Assembly (NCBI GenBank): GCA_001910725.1
Contig: MJGA01000037.1
Span: forward strand, 1-64,000
Source of the DNA: Phanerodontia chrysosporium
Lineage: Eukaryota > Basidiomycota > Agaricomycetes > Polyporales > Phanerochaetaceae
DNA: 64,000 nt
Direction of reading: 5' to 3'
The translations under genes were made by a program, and so were the position numbers. Positions within the stretch are counted from its first letter, which is position 1, and the number at the start of each line of letters is the position of its first letter. Below, piece by piece: positions 32,444 through 43,225 of the stretch. Below the pieces are notes generated by a model. The model saw only the letters and a program-made list of their open reading frames with translations. It made no database searches and was not told the origin of the DNA.

Positions 32444-34169
32444 CTACTCTCTGGAGGCTTGAGCACGGCGTCGAGCCTCCCGCTGTTGAGCAAGAATCTC
32501 GCGAGCAGTCGGCCTGGCGTGCTGTTCCATGTTGGCAGATAGAGTGCGGCCCCAAACTCGTCTGCACATGGAATGAGCGGAGGCACGGCTGGAGGTTTTG
32601 AAACTCACCTCTCGAGGGAAGCCAAGGTGGCCTGTGACCATTCCTCGTCTTCGAAGAGGCTGAGAATGGTGTTGTAAAGCTCGATGTTATCATACGTTCC
32701 GTGCATCTCCGCCCATTCTTCCTGAGTAGACAAGGAGAAACGAAGCTGAAGGCATGCCGTGATCAGCGCGGGCGATGTATATCAGGTGTAAGCTCACCAG
32801 CACAATGACATATGCGACCTTCTGGGGCGTTATCTTCTCCCGACCCTTCCCAATCGTGCGTCGGCCCTTCTTGCCGGTCGCTAGCGCTGCGTCGAGCACT
32901 GCTTGAGCTCCAGCCCATACAGCGGCGTAAGCCTGAAGACGTTATGAGTAGCGCCTTTAGCCAGCGCGCAGACTAGGTGAAGACTTACCATAACACATAT
33001 GTCACCCTGGAGGGCGCCCTCGTCCTTCGCCTCAGGATTGTAGTGCTCTTGAGGGTAGATGAATGCTGGAAATCCCCAGCACACGGTATGACCTGGATGT
33101 TGATTACTCGGTTGCAGTATCTGCAGACTCTAAGTCAGTCACGTTCAAATGTGGAAGACACACTGTACTCACCCCGTTGGGTTCCTGTCGAACTCTTCAA
33201 GGTCATCGGCTGCCACGAGAAGCCTCGCTGTTGAGATGTGGTTGAATCCCCGCCCAGCCTTGACCTCGTCGAGGATAGTCGGAGGGTTCTCGCCAAGGTG
33301 CTCCGCCTTCAAGACGATCGGCAGCCACGTGACGACCGACTTGCGCAACTTCTTACAATCCTCGCGCCGCGCTTGGTTGATTGCACATTCAATCTGTAGA
33401 TATAATGCTAGATATGAGCCTCGAGTGCAGCGGTACAGCGGCAGTTCGAGAGTATCTCAGCACTTACAACTCTGACGAGACCGTCAAGTGCCGCTGTGTT
33501 GTCACCAATGACCTTCAAATCGCCCTCAAGGCACCGGATGAGAGACAGCATATTGTTGTATTGGGTGAGGATTTTCTCTGCCTCGCCCTCGAATCTACAC
33601 ATAAGTCAGCAGAGTGCTGGTAGTTGAGTCAACTCGGAGACTTACAGTTCGATATCATCAATTGGCTCGATGTTGCTGCCGTCAACGGCGGCCTTGAGGC
33701 GAGGACCGAAGCAGATGACATCACGGACATTGATGCCCATATGTATCTCTCGTCCGACGAATTTTGCGTCCGCAAAAATCGGATTCAAGGTCCGCCTCAG
33801 GTGCCCATTAGCTCTCTGTTCAAAGGGATAGCCCATAAAATGCGCGAGTACTCACGGACGTTGCTTGTTACTAGGCATAAACTCCTTGAGGTCGCGTAGG
33901 AGACTGTACCGTGTGCGGCGGGGTTCTGAGAATCCCTCATTGTCGGTGCTTTCGTTCTCATCACTTCGGCTGACGTCGCTGCGATCGTCTTCTCGCACTT
34001 CGTGGCTCTCGTTGTCTGGATGCCACTGCTGCGTGCGGAGACCTTCGCATTGGTAGCTGTTTCTTGGTGTCGTGAGCCTTGGTCGTGCTGATGGGCGCGC
34101 CGTGCGTGGGCTGAGGATGGGGGTCAGACTTCGCCTAGTATGCCCCAATGGACGTGGACGGCGCGGCAT
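32444..34169 (-). CDS. DUF6698-type protein
   Basis: From ATG 34169 (MPRRPRPLGHTRRSLTP) a Ser/Arg-rich start with an acidic patch leads through several 50-80 nt introns into VRDVICFGPRLKAAVDGSN, then GRGFNHISTARLLVAADDLEEF, VCWGFPAFIYPQEHYNPEA, QAYAAVWAGAQAVLDAALATGKK, ITPQKVAYVIVLV and EEWAEMHGTYDNIELYNTILSLFEDEEW, ending HARPTAREILAQQREARRR with stop at 32444. The order GRGF-H--TARLL, a P-F-Y element, and a final F/Y-YN-IL-L-ED block is that of the DUF6698 family, abundant in mushroom-forming fungi and of unknown function. Exons match without an obvious stop. Family assignment is from memory. Confidence 0.65.
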
Positions 34170-34759
34170 GGTCGAGGACGTGGAAGTGCGCGAGACTCTA
34201 CAGGATTGGTAGACGTTGGAGTCTCGAAGGTGAGATGGAGGGTAAGCCTGTGGACGGACGAACGTGTCGGCATTTGAATGAAGTGGAGGGCGCAACGCTG
34301 CGTCGCGGCGCGCTCGTTGTCTCGGCGGCGGGATCGGACACAAACCTATGCGAGGACCTGTCCAGGTATCCGACACAATCAAGCTTCTCTCGAAGCGCGC
34401 TGGGTAGACAAGGCAGGCGGCGACAGGTGCTGGGCATCAGCGTAGCACAATCTACAAGGATAGACAAGACAACTTACTACCGTCTTCCAATTTACTTTAC
34501 AGCTTTCTGGAGGGAAGGGTGATGAGCAAGCCCGAGGCGCAAGTGAACGCCAAATTTCCACTCCGCTGCCTCCGAAACACTCGCGGGAGAATTCAAGATC
34601 GTGCGGTCTATATGCTGCATCCACGGAAACGACATGAGTATCTCAGGTGCCGCGCTGGGGAGCGAGACTTCGCGGTATTGAGCGGTATCCCGTGGTTTCT
34701 AAGGTCAAACTGCGGACCGGGCGCTCTCCCGCCTTGTCCGCGACCTACCGCGGCTTATT
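34170..34759. other. Intergenic, nothing recognised
   Basis: Upstream DNA of the DUF6698 gene; no exon or repeat seen. Confidence 0.4.
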
Positions 34760-35800
34760 TTTCCCACTCTTTTGCTGATGAGAGACGTCTCCGATGATGC
34801 GCCGTGCTTACGGGACGCCGTACTACCTCCCAGTCCTTCGCTCTCCGAGGTACCCAAGTCGCCACAATGTGTTCAGTGGCGACGAGCTCTGATGAGCGGG
34901 CCATCATATTCATAAGGGCAGAAGGCGCACGAGAACTGCCGGTCGTCATCTGCGTAGACAGGGTGCCGGTTCCGGGTAGGAAGATGCTGGTACCTCCGGG
35001 AAGGGACACAGGTACAAACGTGGAGGGAATACACTCCTGCGTCCGCCTTGTCAGCATAATCCGGCGTAGAGACAGCATGCCATCGTGAGGTTCGAAGAGT
35101 AGCATGTCTTGGAAGTGTGAGTGGCTGATGGTACATGAGATCAATGTGCAAGAGATCAAGACAAGGTCAAACTCACGTTGAGGATAGGGACGACGGAAGG
35201 TGCATCGACTGCGGCAGGAAAGTGCACGCCAGTGCGACCCAGACCTTGTCAGAACTTTGAGGCCGCTGGACGCGCAGCCGGATGAGGGGCTCCGTCGACA
35301 GCGGCTGCCAATTCATGGGGACATCAGTACATGGGAGCGTACCGGATTGCGACGACGTACCACTTCCTTCGGGCTCATCACTCGCCCATTGCGGTGGCTT
35401 TGCTCGTCCGCCGGTCCGCCATAAGAGTTCGTTGCGAAGATGTGAACGGTGCCCTTCTCGGTCGCGACGGCCGTCCAGCGGCCGTCATGCGCCCAAGTGA
35501 GGCTGTCTACGACGGCTGATGTGCGTTCGCGTCGAACGTCGTAAATGTGCCATGGCGCTAGCAATCCGCCATCGGCATCCGTTGCATTACGACCGCGCCG
35601 CGCAGGTCGAAGTTGGTTAACCTTCATCGTGTGGCCACCGCGCGTCGGTATCAAGAGCGATGTGCCATCATGCGAACACTGAACGAAGCTGATAGGGTGG
35701 TTCTTGCCTACGAGGAATTCGACGACGCGCGCAGAGACTTGCGAACGTCCACAACGAGAGGTGCGAGGTCTACCACCGTGATATAGCGGGGTAGCTTAGC
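34760..35800 (-). pseudogene. Decayed WD40/BCAS3-like gene piece
   Basis: Reading right to left there are RYITVVDLAPLVVDVRKSL, then in another frame VGKNHPISFVQCSHDGTSLLIPTRGG, a WD-type repeat SLTWAHDGRWTAVATEKGTVHIF, RLRVQRPQ...VWVALACTFLP, MLLFEPHDGMLSLRRIML, and finally ELVATEHIVATWVPRRAKDWE. This order resembles the middle and C-terminal part of fungal BCAS3-domain WD40 proteins linked to autophagy. Frame changes (near 35720) and missing ends suggest a pseudogene. Neither the beginning nor the end of the expected protein is present. Confidence 0.45.
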
Positions 35801-36337
35801 TGAGCATACTTTGAGTCCACGGCAGGCTGTGATCGACTTGCTTGCCGTGGGGCCATATGTCGTGGCCTTCATCCTCTTGCTACCGTCGTTAAGTCAACGT
35901 AGCGCGATCGAAATAGCGAGACACATACCTGGTGTATTGGATGCCTTGTGGAAGCCCCAGCGGTCAACAGAAGGCGGGCCGTTAGAATATAGGGTATGCG
36001 AAGCTGGCAGCGCGGATACTACATTTATACGAAAATCAGGAACATGTGAAGGAAGGTGAGTTGCGCATGAGGACTGGGCCAGCAGCGCAATGCAAGAAGT
36101 CTGAAAAAGATTCAGTTCGGTTCAGCTGCGTCAACAAACATACGGAACAATGGATATGCACCTGCTTCCGAAAAAAGGCGAAGGGATTTCACAAGAGCCG
36201 TGATCTTGAAGTGGTAGCCGACAGCAGCAAGTGCCTTCTTGCACTACGCCGTCACCTCATAGTCAGACACGGAAAGTCCTATACATTTTTCTGCGGTATA
36301 TAGGGTAATAAACACAGAGTCTATCGCCAACGCACGT
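35801..36337. other. Intergenic, nothing recognised
   Basis: Short stretch downstream of NDUFV1; the right end is its 3' UTR side. No exon seen. Confidence 0.4.
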
Positions 36338-38037
36338 CTACGCTGACGGAGGTGCGACCTCGGGAAGGTTTGCACCAAGGTTGTCTGGTAGCGCGAGGGT
36401 AGGGTCAGTCTCGCTCTTGAGACGACCGCCAAAGAGGACAGGGCCGTTCGCGGCGCGGAACGCCGCGATACGCTTCTCAACCTCGGGGCGGAAGTGCCGC
36501 ATGAGACCCTGGATAGGCCAAGCGGCGGCGTCGCCCAACGCGCAGATAGTGCGCCCTTCGATCTGCTTCGTGAGCTCGAGCAGCATGTCAATCTCGCGCT
36601 GGTGGCCACGTCCCTCGACGAAACGATCCATCATATTCATCATCCATGTCGTGCCCTCACGGCAGGGAGTGCACTGACCGCACGACTCGTGCTTGTAGAA
36701 CTGCAGATAATCACGAGGTTCAATACCAAACCGACCTTCAGGGAAGGAGAAACTTACGTGAGCGAAACGTGCGATAGCTGCGACGATGTCAGTGCTCTTG
36801 TTCATGACGATGACGGCACCAGTGCCAAGACCGGACTGTGCGTCCTTCAGAGAGTCGTAGTCCATCCTGATGCACATTAGCAAACATCGGACAATATGCA
36901 GAACGCGTGCTTACAGGACTTCACCACACTGCTTGATGGGAAGCACCGGGACGGAGCTACCGCCGGGGATGATACCGAGGAGGTTATCCCAGCCGCCGAT
37001 GACACCACCGCAGTGCTTCTCGATGAGGTCCTTGAGGGGGATACTCATCTCCTCTTCGACGACACAGGGGTTGTTGACGTGACCGCTAATGCAGAAGAGC
37101 TTGGTGCCCTGGTTGCGCGGGCGGCCGAAGGATGCAAACCAAGGTGCGCCGCGGCGACAGATCGTGGGAGCGACAGCGACGGTCTCGACGTTCGCAACGG
37201 TGGTGGGGCAACCGAAAAGACCGACATCGGCGGGGAATGGGGGCTTGAGACGGGGCTTGCCCTGCTTGCCCTCCAGGGACTCGATGAGGGCGGTCTCCTC
37301 TCCACAAATGTAAGCACCTGCTCCGCGGTGAAGGTAGACATCAAAGTCGTAGCCGGAGCCGCAGGCGTTCTTGCCAATGAAGCCGGCCTTGTAGGCCTCG
37401 TTGATTGCCTGCTGAACGTGCGACGCCTCCTGGTAAAATTCACCACGGATGTAGATGTAGGCGGCATTTGCGTTCATAGCGCGGCCGGCGACAAGACAGC
37501 CTTCAATGAGCTTGTGCGGGTCGCCACGCAGGATCTCGCGGTCCTTGCAAGTTCCGGGCTCTCCCTCGTCGGCGTTCACGACCAGATAGCGGGGGCGGGG
37601 GTCCTTCTGCCAGTCCGGCTTGTTCATGAAACTCCACTTGAGACCGCTGGGGAAGCCTGCACCGCCGCGACCACGGAGACCAGAGTCCTTGATGGTCTGA
37701 ATGATCCAGCTGTCACCCTTGAGCAGGATGTCCTTCGTCTTATGCCAGTCTCCGCGGGACTACCACATGTTCAGCTCCGGCGAGAATTGGAGATACTAAG
37801 CGCGACTCACCATGGCACCCTTAATCCCATGATCATGCCTGCTATATGCGTTGGTGAAGATGCGGTCCTGGTCCTTTAAACCACCATAGTGGCGAACGGG
37901 AGGGTCCTGAACGGTTGCAAAGCTGCGACGCAGCTTGGCCCGGAACGGGCGCGCAATGCCTACACAAACCGTCAGGCTGGCGCTCTGGTAGATGGGCCCG
38001 ACAACGTACGGGACGTCGACGACGATGCTCTGAACAT
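36338..38037 (-). CDS. NDUFV1: NADH:ubiquinone oxidoreductase 51-kDa flavoprotein subunit (complex I)
   Basis: This subunit binds NADH and FMN and passes electrons into the peripheral arm of mitochondrial complex I. Five exons: 38010-38037, 37812-37959 (the last base may belong to the donor side), 36915-37759, one from 36866, and a last one ending at 36338. Exon 1 joins exon 2 through a 50-nt GTACGT..TGTGTAG intron and gives an Arg/Ser-rich mitochondrial leader, [19 protein letters not shown]. Signatures are GRGGAGFP and [13 protein letters not shown] (FMN/NADH), [19 protein letters not shown], and the N3 iron-sulphur ligands [13 protein letters not shown] with a distal Cys in [12 protein letters not shown]. 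Length is near 500 residues, usual for the family. The frame is intact. Confidence 0.95.
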
Positions 38038-41000
38038 CGTCGGTGATTTCGAAAGCGTCGTCGACGATTGGTTTGAGGCAAGGTGTGCGGCGGGTAATCC
38101 GTGACGGAACGGAAGTGACGTGACCGCATGTCACGTGCGTCACCCTCACTGTCACGACTGCACGGCTTTCCGCTTTGAGGAGGTGTCGTCGATCGCAGCG
38201 CGAAAAGTCGGGCGAATGTCGTCGCGGCCGTGTACACACCAGCTCATGGTCCCGACCGCCAAAGCCGACTCTGCTGTTCTCCTTGAACATTCTAATGTGA
38301 GGGTGAGATTACTTGGGTGACGACAAAGACGTTTGCCGGCGCGCCTAGTAGGTTCTCTTCTTAGAATGAGTCGGGATGCCAGTGTGCCCATCACCTACTG
38401 TCAGAGTATGTAGTCCAATCACGACATACCCATTAGTATGATACTATCTCAGCAGAACTTCCCAGTATTTGTGTTGGCTCACTAGATTAAATCTCGGTGA
38501 CCTTTGCAGTCCAATGGGACACCCCGCACAGAGAGGTGTCTTGGCAGCTCCGTTGTGCTCAGCCACGTACCGGAGAGACTTAGTAAGATATCTCCCCCTA
38601 GCCTCTCCGCCTTCACGCAAACTGAAATAAAAACCGGCGCCCATACCCAGCTCGCTCGAAGTAGGATGCGAAGTCCGCCGAAGGAAGCAGTGAGAAATAG
38701 TTGGCCGTGTAAGCCCCCTGTTATCAGCCTCTTCCTTGCCCGAACATGATCGACACTCACGCAGGCTTATCTCCCAATTTTTATTCTGTGCTAGTCGGAC
38801 ATGCATGCTATGTATAGCGGCACCACATAGGCGGGAGCCCAGCGTGTACGAAATAATTTTGTCATGATCCAGCGAATTCAACAACATACAGCTCGTATAG
38901 ACTCGTGTTTGTGCCGTATGATAGCACACATGGGAATCGTTCCCAGTCTCAACAGCGACAAGCCTACGCAGAGTCTCGGACAAAGCGTCTGCGGGCGCTT
39001 ACCAAGTTCGAAATGTCTTCCCCATCCGCCATGCTCGCTCTCGCCACATCGCTCCAGTGACCCAGCAACGTCGCTCATGCCACCGACATCGCTGCGTGTC
39101 GCCATTTCCACACCGTAGACGCGTCTTTGCTCCCCTTGTACGTCGCTATGCATGCGACATCGCTTCGCCGTGCTCCTCCCGCCCGCGCTCCAGTCCGCCC
39201 GCTGCGCCTCGTTCTCGCAGTGACGACCTATAAGTGACGACGGCGACACGTGCCTTTCTTGCTCTCCGTGGACAGCTGCCAGTCTCATTCGACGTGGTCG
39301 ATCTATGCGCCGCGACAGGGGTGCTAGGGGTGCCGTTGGAGAGCGGGGACAGAGAGCGTCGTCATGCTATGGCCCTGCGGTGCGCTGCTGTCCCTCACAC
39401 GTTCCCTCTGCTAGAGACTCCGTGTCGCAGGTTGTGCCTTGCACGTTGAAGAGCCGCAGCGGATTGCATGGTGGCGTCGTCTACGAGGCTCCATGGCGCG
39501 TGGAGTGCGAGATGGTGGCTTGTTGCAGTGCTGAGGGTGGCGCGCTGCCGGGAACGGACGGAAGCAGGGACTACGAAGGGATGCAGTGCGGACGGGGCAG
39601 CCGGAGTCGCACGGCCGGACTTCGACGGCTTTGAAGATGCTGCCCGAGGACAACGAGGAGCTGCGACGATCCCCGGGAAGTACACGGCAGTGCGTTACTG
39701 CTTGAAGCAAGGGCTCATGCACGACCACTCTGCCACTTGCCTCGCGCAGCTGTACTGCACGTTAGTGACATCTTGTTGTCCACTTTGGTGCGCCTCCCGT
39801 CTACGTCTTAGCAACCTGAATTAGCCTTTCACGACGTCAATACAACCCTCTTGCACTGCACCCGTAATCCAATCACCTTCTCGTGACATCTTCGACATGC
39901 CTTTCCCTCCAAAGAATGCACGAGGGCCGTGCAGCAGCGCGACGACTCCCAAGGTGGGCGACACTCGGGCGCTGACGCCGGCAGAAGAAAATGCTACATG
40001 TGGGCCGCTGCCCCCAAGCTTTCCAGCCTCGGACGTACCATAAAGCCACACGCAGACCAGAAGCCAAGCTGCGGTGGCGGCGACCGTCGCGCCCAGATGG
40101 AAGTTCCGTAATGCGACCTGCGATGGTGGACCTATCGCTAGACGCGGGGCGACCAACGTTCGTCGTCTCTTTGTCCACCTCGATGCATCCCCCGCAGCGA
40201 CCGATTTGGCCCGCTGTGCGGCGCATGACGACTGTTACGGGTGTTCACCCAGGAGCAGGGTCTGTCAGGCGACCTCAAATTTATGGGATGACATGTCACT
40301 GCATCACTGGCTGCCGTCTCCGCTCTCGAGGCCGTATAATGTCATCCTCGTGCGCCGACACATGCAGACCGTCCCTGGGCTGGTCGCGTTCGCAAACAGA
40401 CTGGCGATTTCGTGATCGCTGGCTTGGCCGCGGTGCGGTCTACGCTGTGCCGCGCACATGTGAATTGAAATTGGGGTCGTGTGAGCGGCATGAAGTGTTC
40501 GCCGAGGCCTGAGGGTCGTATGTCAGCATGGAAAAAAATGGAGAAATACTGTTCTGCATCCTCTGCAATGCTCAAGAGTTCCCTACGCTGTCTGGATGCT
40601 CAGGAGCGGTGTTGGACCCTTGTAGACCCTGGAGAGCATTTGCGGTGCAAGCCATCCCTCGAGGTTCCCACGGCTGGCTGTCCGGCGGGGCGGCGCCAAG
40701 CGGTGCCTTCGGAAGCGGGGTCGATCTGGCCGAGATCGTGCAGCACGATTCCCGGGCCGTTTCGTCCGCATTCATGACAAATGGGGTAGAATTACCTACG
40801 AATTGGTGCGGATTTTGACCAAGACTGGTCCCGGATCGGCGCGAAATGGCGGTCGGGAGATCGGATTGGGAGATGCGCGATCGCAAAAGTTTTACCCGCG
40901 CTGTGGCTCGCGGTGGTCCTTGGACGCCAATTCGCTGAGGGCAGACCTGGTGGAGTTTTTTCCGTTTACCCACTCGCAAGAGCGAACGTGCGTCGCCTGC

Positions 41001-41139
41001 CCGCGATATAATACTCGCCCTCGCCGTCCCGACGCTCTACACTCTCCCTCCAGCGACGCACACGACCTCCACGACCGCACGAATCTTGTTGTACATACCT
41101 CTCTGCGCGTAGACGATAGCCACCCAAACTCCCCCGACG
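38038..41139. other. 3.1-kb stretch without a supported gene
   Basis: Frames of 80-170 codons exist on both strands (for example minus 38444-38983, minus 39821-40156 with one hydrophobic segment) but none shows motifs, clean splicing or a homologue I recognise. A TATA-like GATATAATAC near 41004 lies 135 bp before the transporter ATG. Confidence 0.4.
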
Positions 41140-43225
41140 ATGTCTTCGTCATCTCTCCCCTCCACGGCAGTCTCGCCAAATCCCTCGCACGGTCCGACCC
41201 CCGAGCAGAACGCCCATTACAAGTCCAATCTCGAAGACTTTGAGCTCGAGGACTCTCGGCCCCCGTTCGTCCTCACATGGCCAGAGATCAAGCTTTTGGG
41301 CATTACAGGAGTGCGTACACATTTTTTCATCGTCCCCCGCTCCATCCGGAGGGGGTATTTGTTGGTCACACGACACTAACCTTTGGTTTTCTCCTCGCGT
41401 AGGTTGGCTTTTTTCTCGATGGTGAGCACTCTTTGCAACCTCTCGTCTGCCTCCAAGGTGTCTGACCATGTTTTGCGCGTTCTTAGCCTACGATCTCTTC
41501 ATCATCAACGTGCGTACATAGCCCCACCTCGCACCACGCGACTTGCTGAACTTTGTCCACAGCCCGTAGCGACGATGCTCCAATATCGCTTGTACGGCGG
41601 TGCGGCGCTCCCAGCCGGCCTACAAGGTTTCATGAAGGCTGGCGCCAACATCGGGTCCGTTATTGGCCAATTTGCCTTCGGTAGGTGACTATATGCGTCG
41701 CGTCCCTCTAATTCCTGACCCAACGTCGTGTAGGTTTTGCGGCAGACTACTTTGGTCGCAAGGCTGTCTATGGCAAGGAACTCATGCTCATCATCTTCGC
41801 GACAATCATGTCGATCTCGGATCCGACTGGCGACCTCAGCCCAACCGGCTCGCTCATCTGGCTCTCCGTATGGCGCATCATCCTCGGTATCGGTGTGGGT
41901 GGCGATTATCCCATGTCCGCGTCCGTCACTTCCGATCGCGCTCGTCTTCGCAAGCGCGGCACGATGCTTGCGTACATCTTCGCGAATCAGGGTTGGGGTA
42001 GCTTCGTCGGCGCGCTCGCGACCATGATTGTGTTGCTCTGCTACAAGGACACGATGCAGGCCGGTCACGTCTCCAAGGTTGACGGAGGTATGTGGTCCTC
42101 GCTCATAAACGCCGCGGAAGTGTTCATTGACGTGTATATAGTTTGGCGTATCGTTATCGGTCTCTCGCTCATCCCTGCCGCCGGCACGCTCTACCAGCGT
42201 CTCACGCTCCCCGAGTCGACGCGCTTCAAGGAGGCGCAGAAGATCGGCCACGAGGAGGATAACATCGACGAACTGAAGAAGAAGGCCGACGCGGACGTCG
42301 CATCAGCTGACTCGTCGACTGCGACCAAGGAGAAGACAGTGGCGGGCGTCACCGAGCGCGAGGCGGACGAGCAGGCGGCAGCAAAGAGCAGGAAGGCCGA
42401 GCTCGCTGCGGCGAAAAAGGCACATTGGCGCGAGTTCTTCACGTACTTCGGCGAGTGGCGGCACCTGCGTACGCTGCTCGGGACGTCGCTGTGCTGGTTC
42501 CTGCTCGACATCGCGTTCTACGGCATCAACTTGAACCAGAACGTCGTGTTGCAGCAAATTCACTTTGACGGCAAGAGCGGTGACCCGTGGACGCGCCTCT
42601 TCAAGATCGCGACTGGCAACCTCATCATCACTGCCCTCGGCTTCGTGCCTGGGTACTACGTGACCGTCCTCACGATCGAGAAGCTCGGTCGCAAGACCAT
42701 TCAGACGATGGGCTTCCTGCTCGAGGCGCTATTCCGTGAGTCCATCGTCTCTGTTTGCCCCGGTGATTACTAACATGGACGTAGTGGGCATCCTTGCTGG
42801 TCTGTTCCACAAGCTCCACACGGTGCCGTTCATCGTGTGCTTTGCGCTGCTGCAGTTCTTCTTCAACTTTGGCGCGAACGCGACGACGTACATTTACCCG
42901 GCGGAGGTGTTCCCGACCAAGTTCAAGGCGACGGCGCACGGCATTAGCGCCGCGTGCGGCAAGGCGGGCGCGATCATCAGTGCTCTCGCGTTCAACCAGC
43001 TCACCGACACGATCGGCACGCCAAATGTCCTCTGGAGTGTGTATCATTTTTTGCTGGAGACATGGATCCCTTTGCTGACGAACTCGTAGTCTTCTTCGGT
43101 TGCTGCATTGTTGGTGCTATTGCGACACAGCTCTTGCCGAGGTCAAGGGCCGCGACGCGGACCTCGTCTACGCGCAGGAGATCGAGGAGGACCGCATTCG
43201 CCGCGCGAACGCGTCCAGGCAGTAG
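41140..43225 (+). CDS. PHO84: PHO84-type inorganic phosphate:H+ symporter (MFS)
   Basis: ATG 41140 opens a soluble N-terminus, then GITGVGFFLDAYDLFIIN (TM1), GQFAFGFAADYFGRKAVYGKE, and the family signature GVGGDYPMSASVTSDRA at about 41898. A long Ala/Lys/Glu-rich central loop sits between the two six-helix halves. Further marks are GINLNQNVVLQQI, FNFGANATTYIYPAEVFPTKFKATAHGISAA and a charged tail. It would import phosphate at the plasma membrane. At least six small introns are seen, two of which leave micro-exons near 41403-41500. Near 43137 one base seems missing: IVGAIATQLLP continues as EVKGRDADLVYAQE only after a +1 shift. Either the last splice differs or the tail is frameshifted. Confidence 0.85.

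Noticed and set aside
36896..37879. 327-codon plus-strand frame
   Set aside because: It is antisense to the conserved NDUFV1 exon, a known effect of GC-biased codons.
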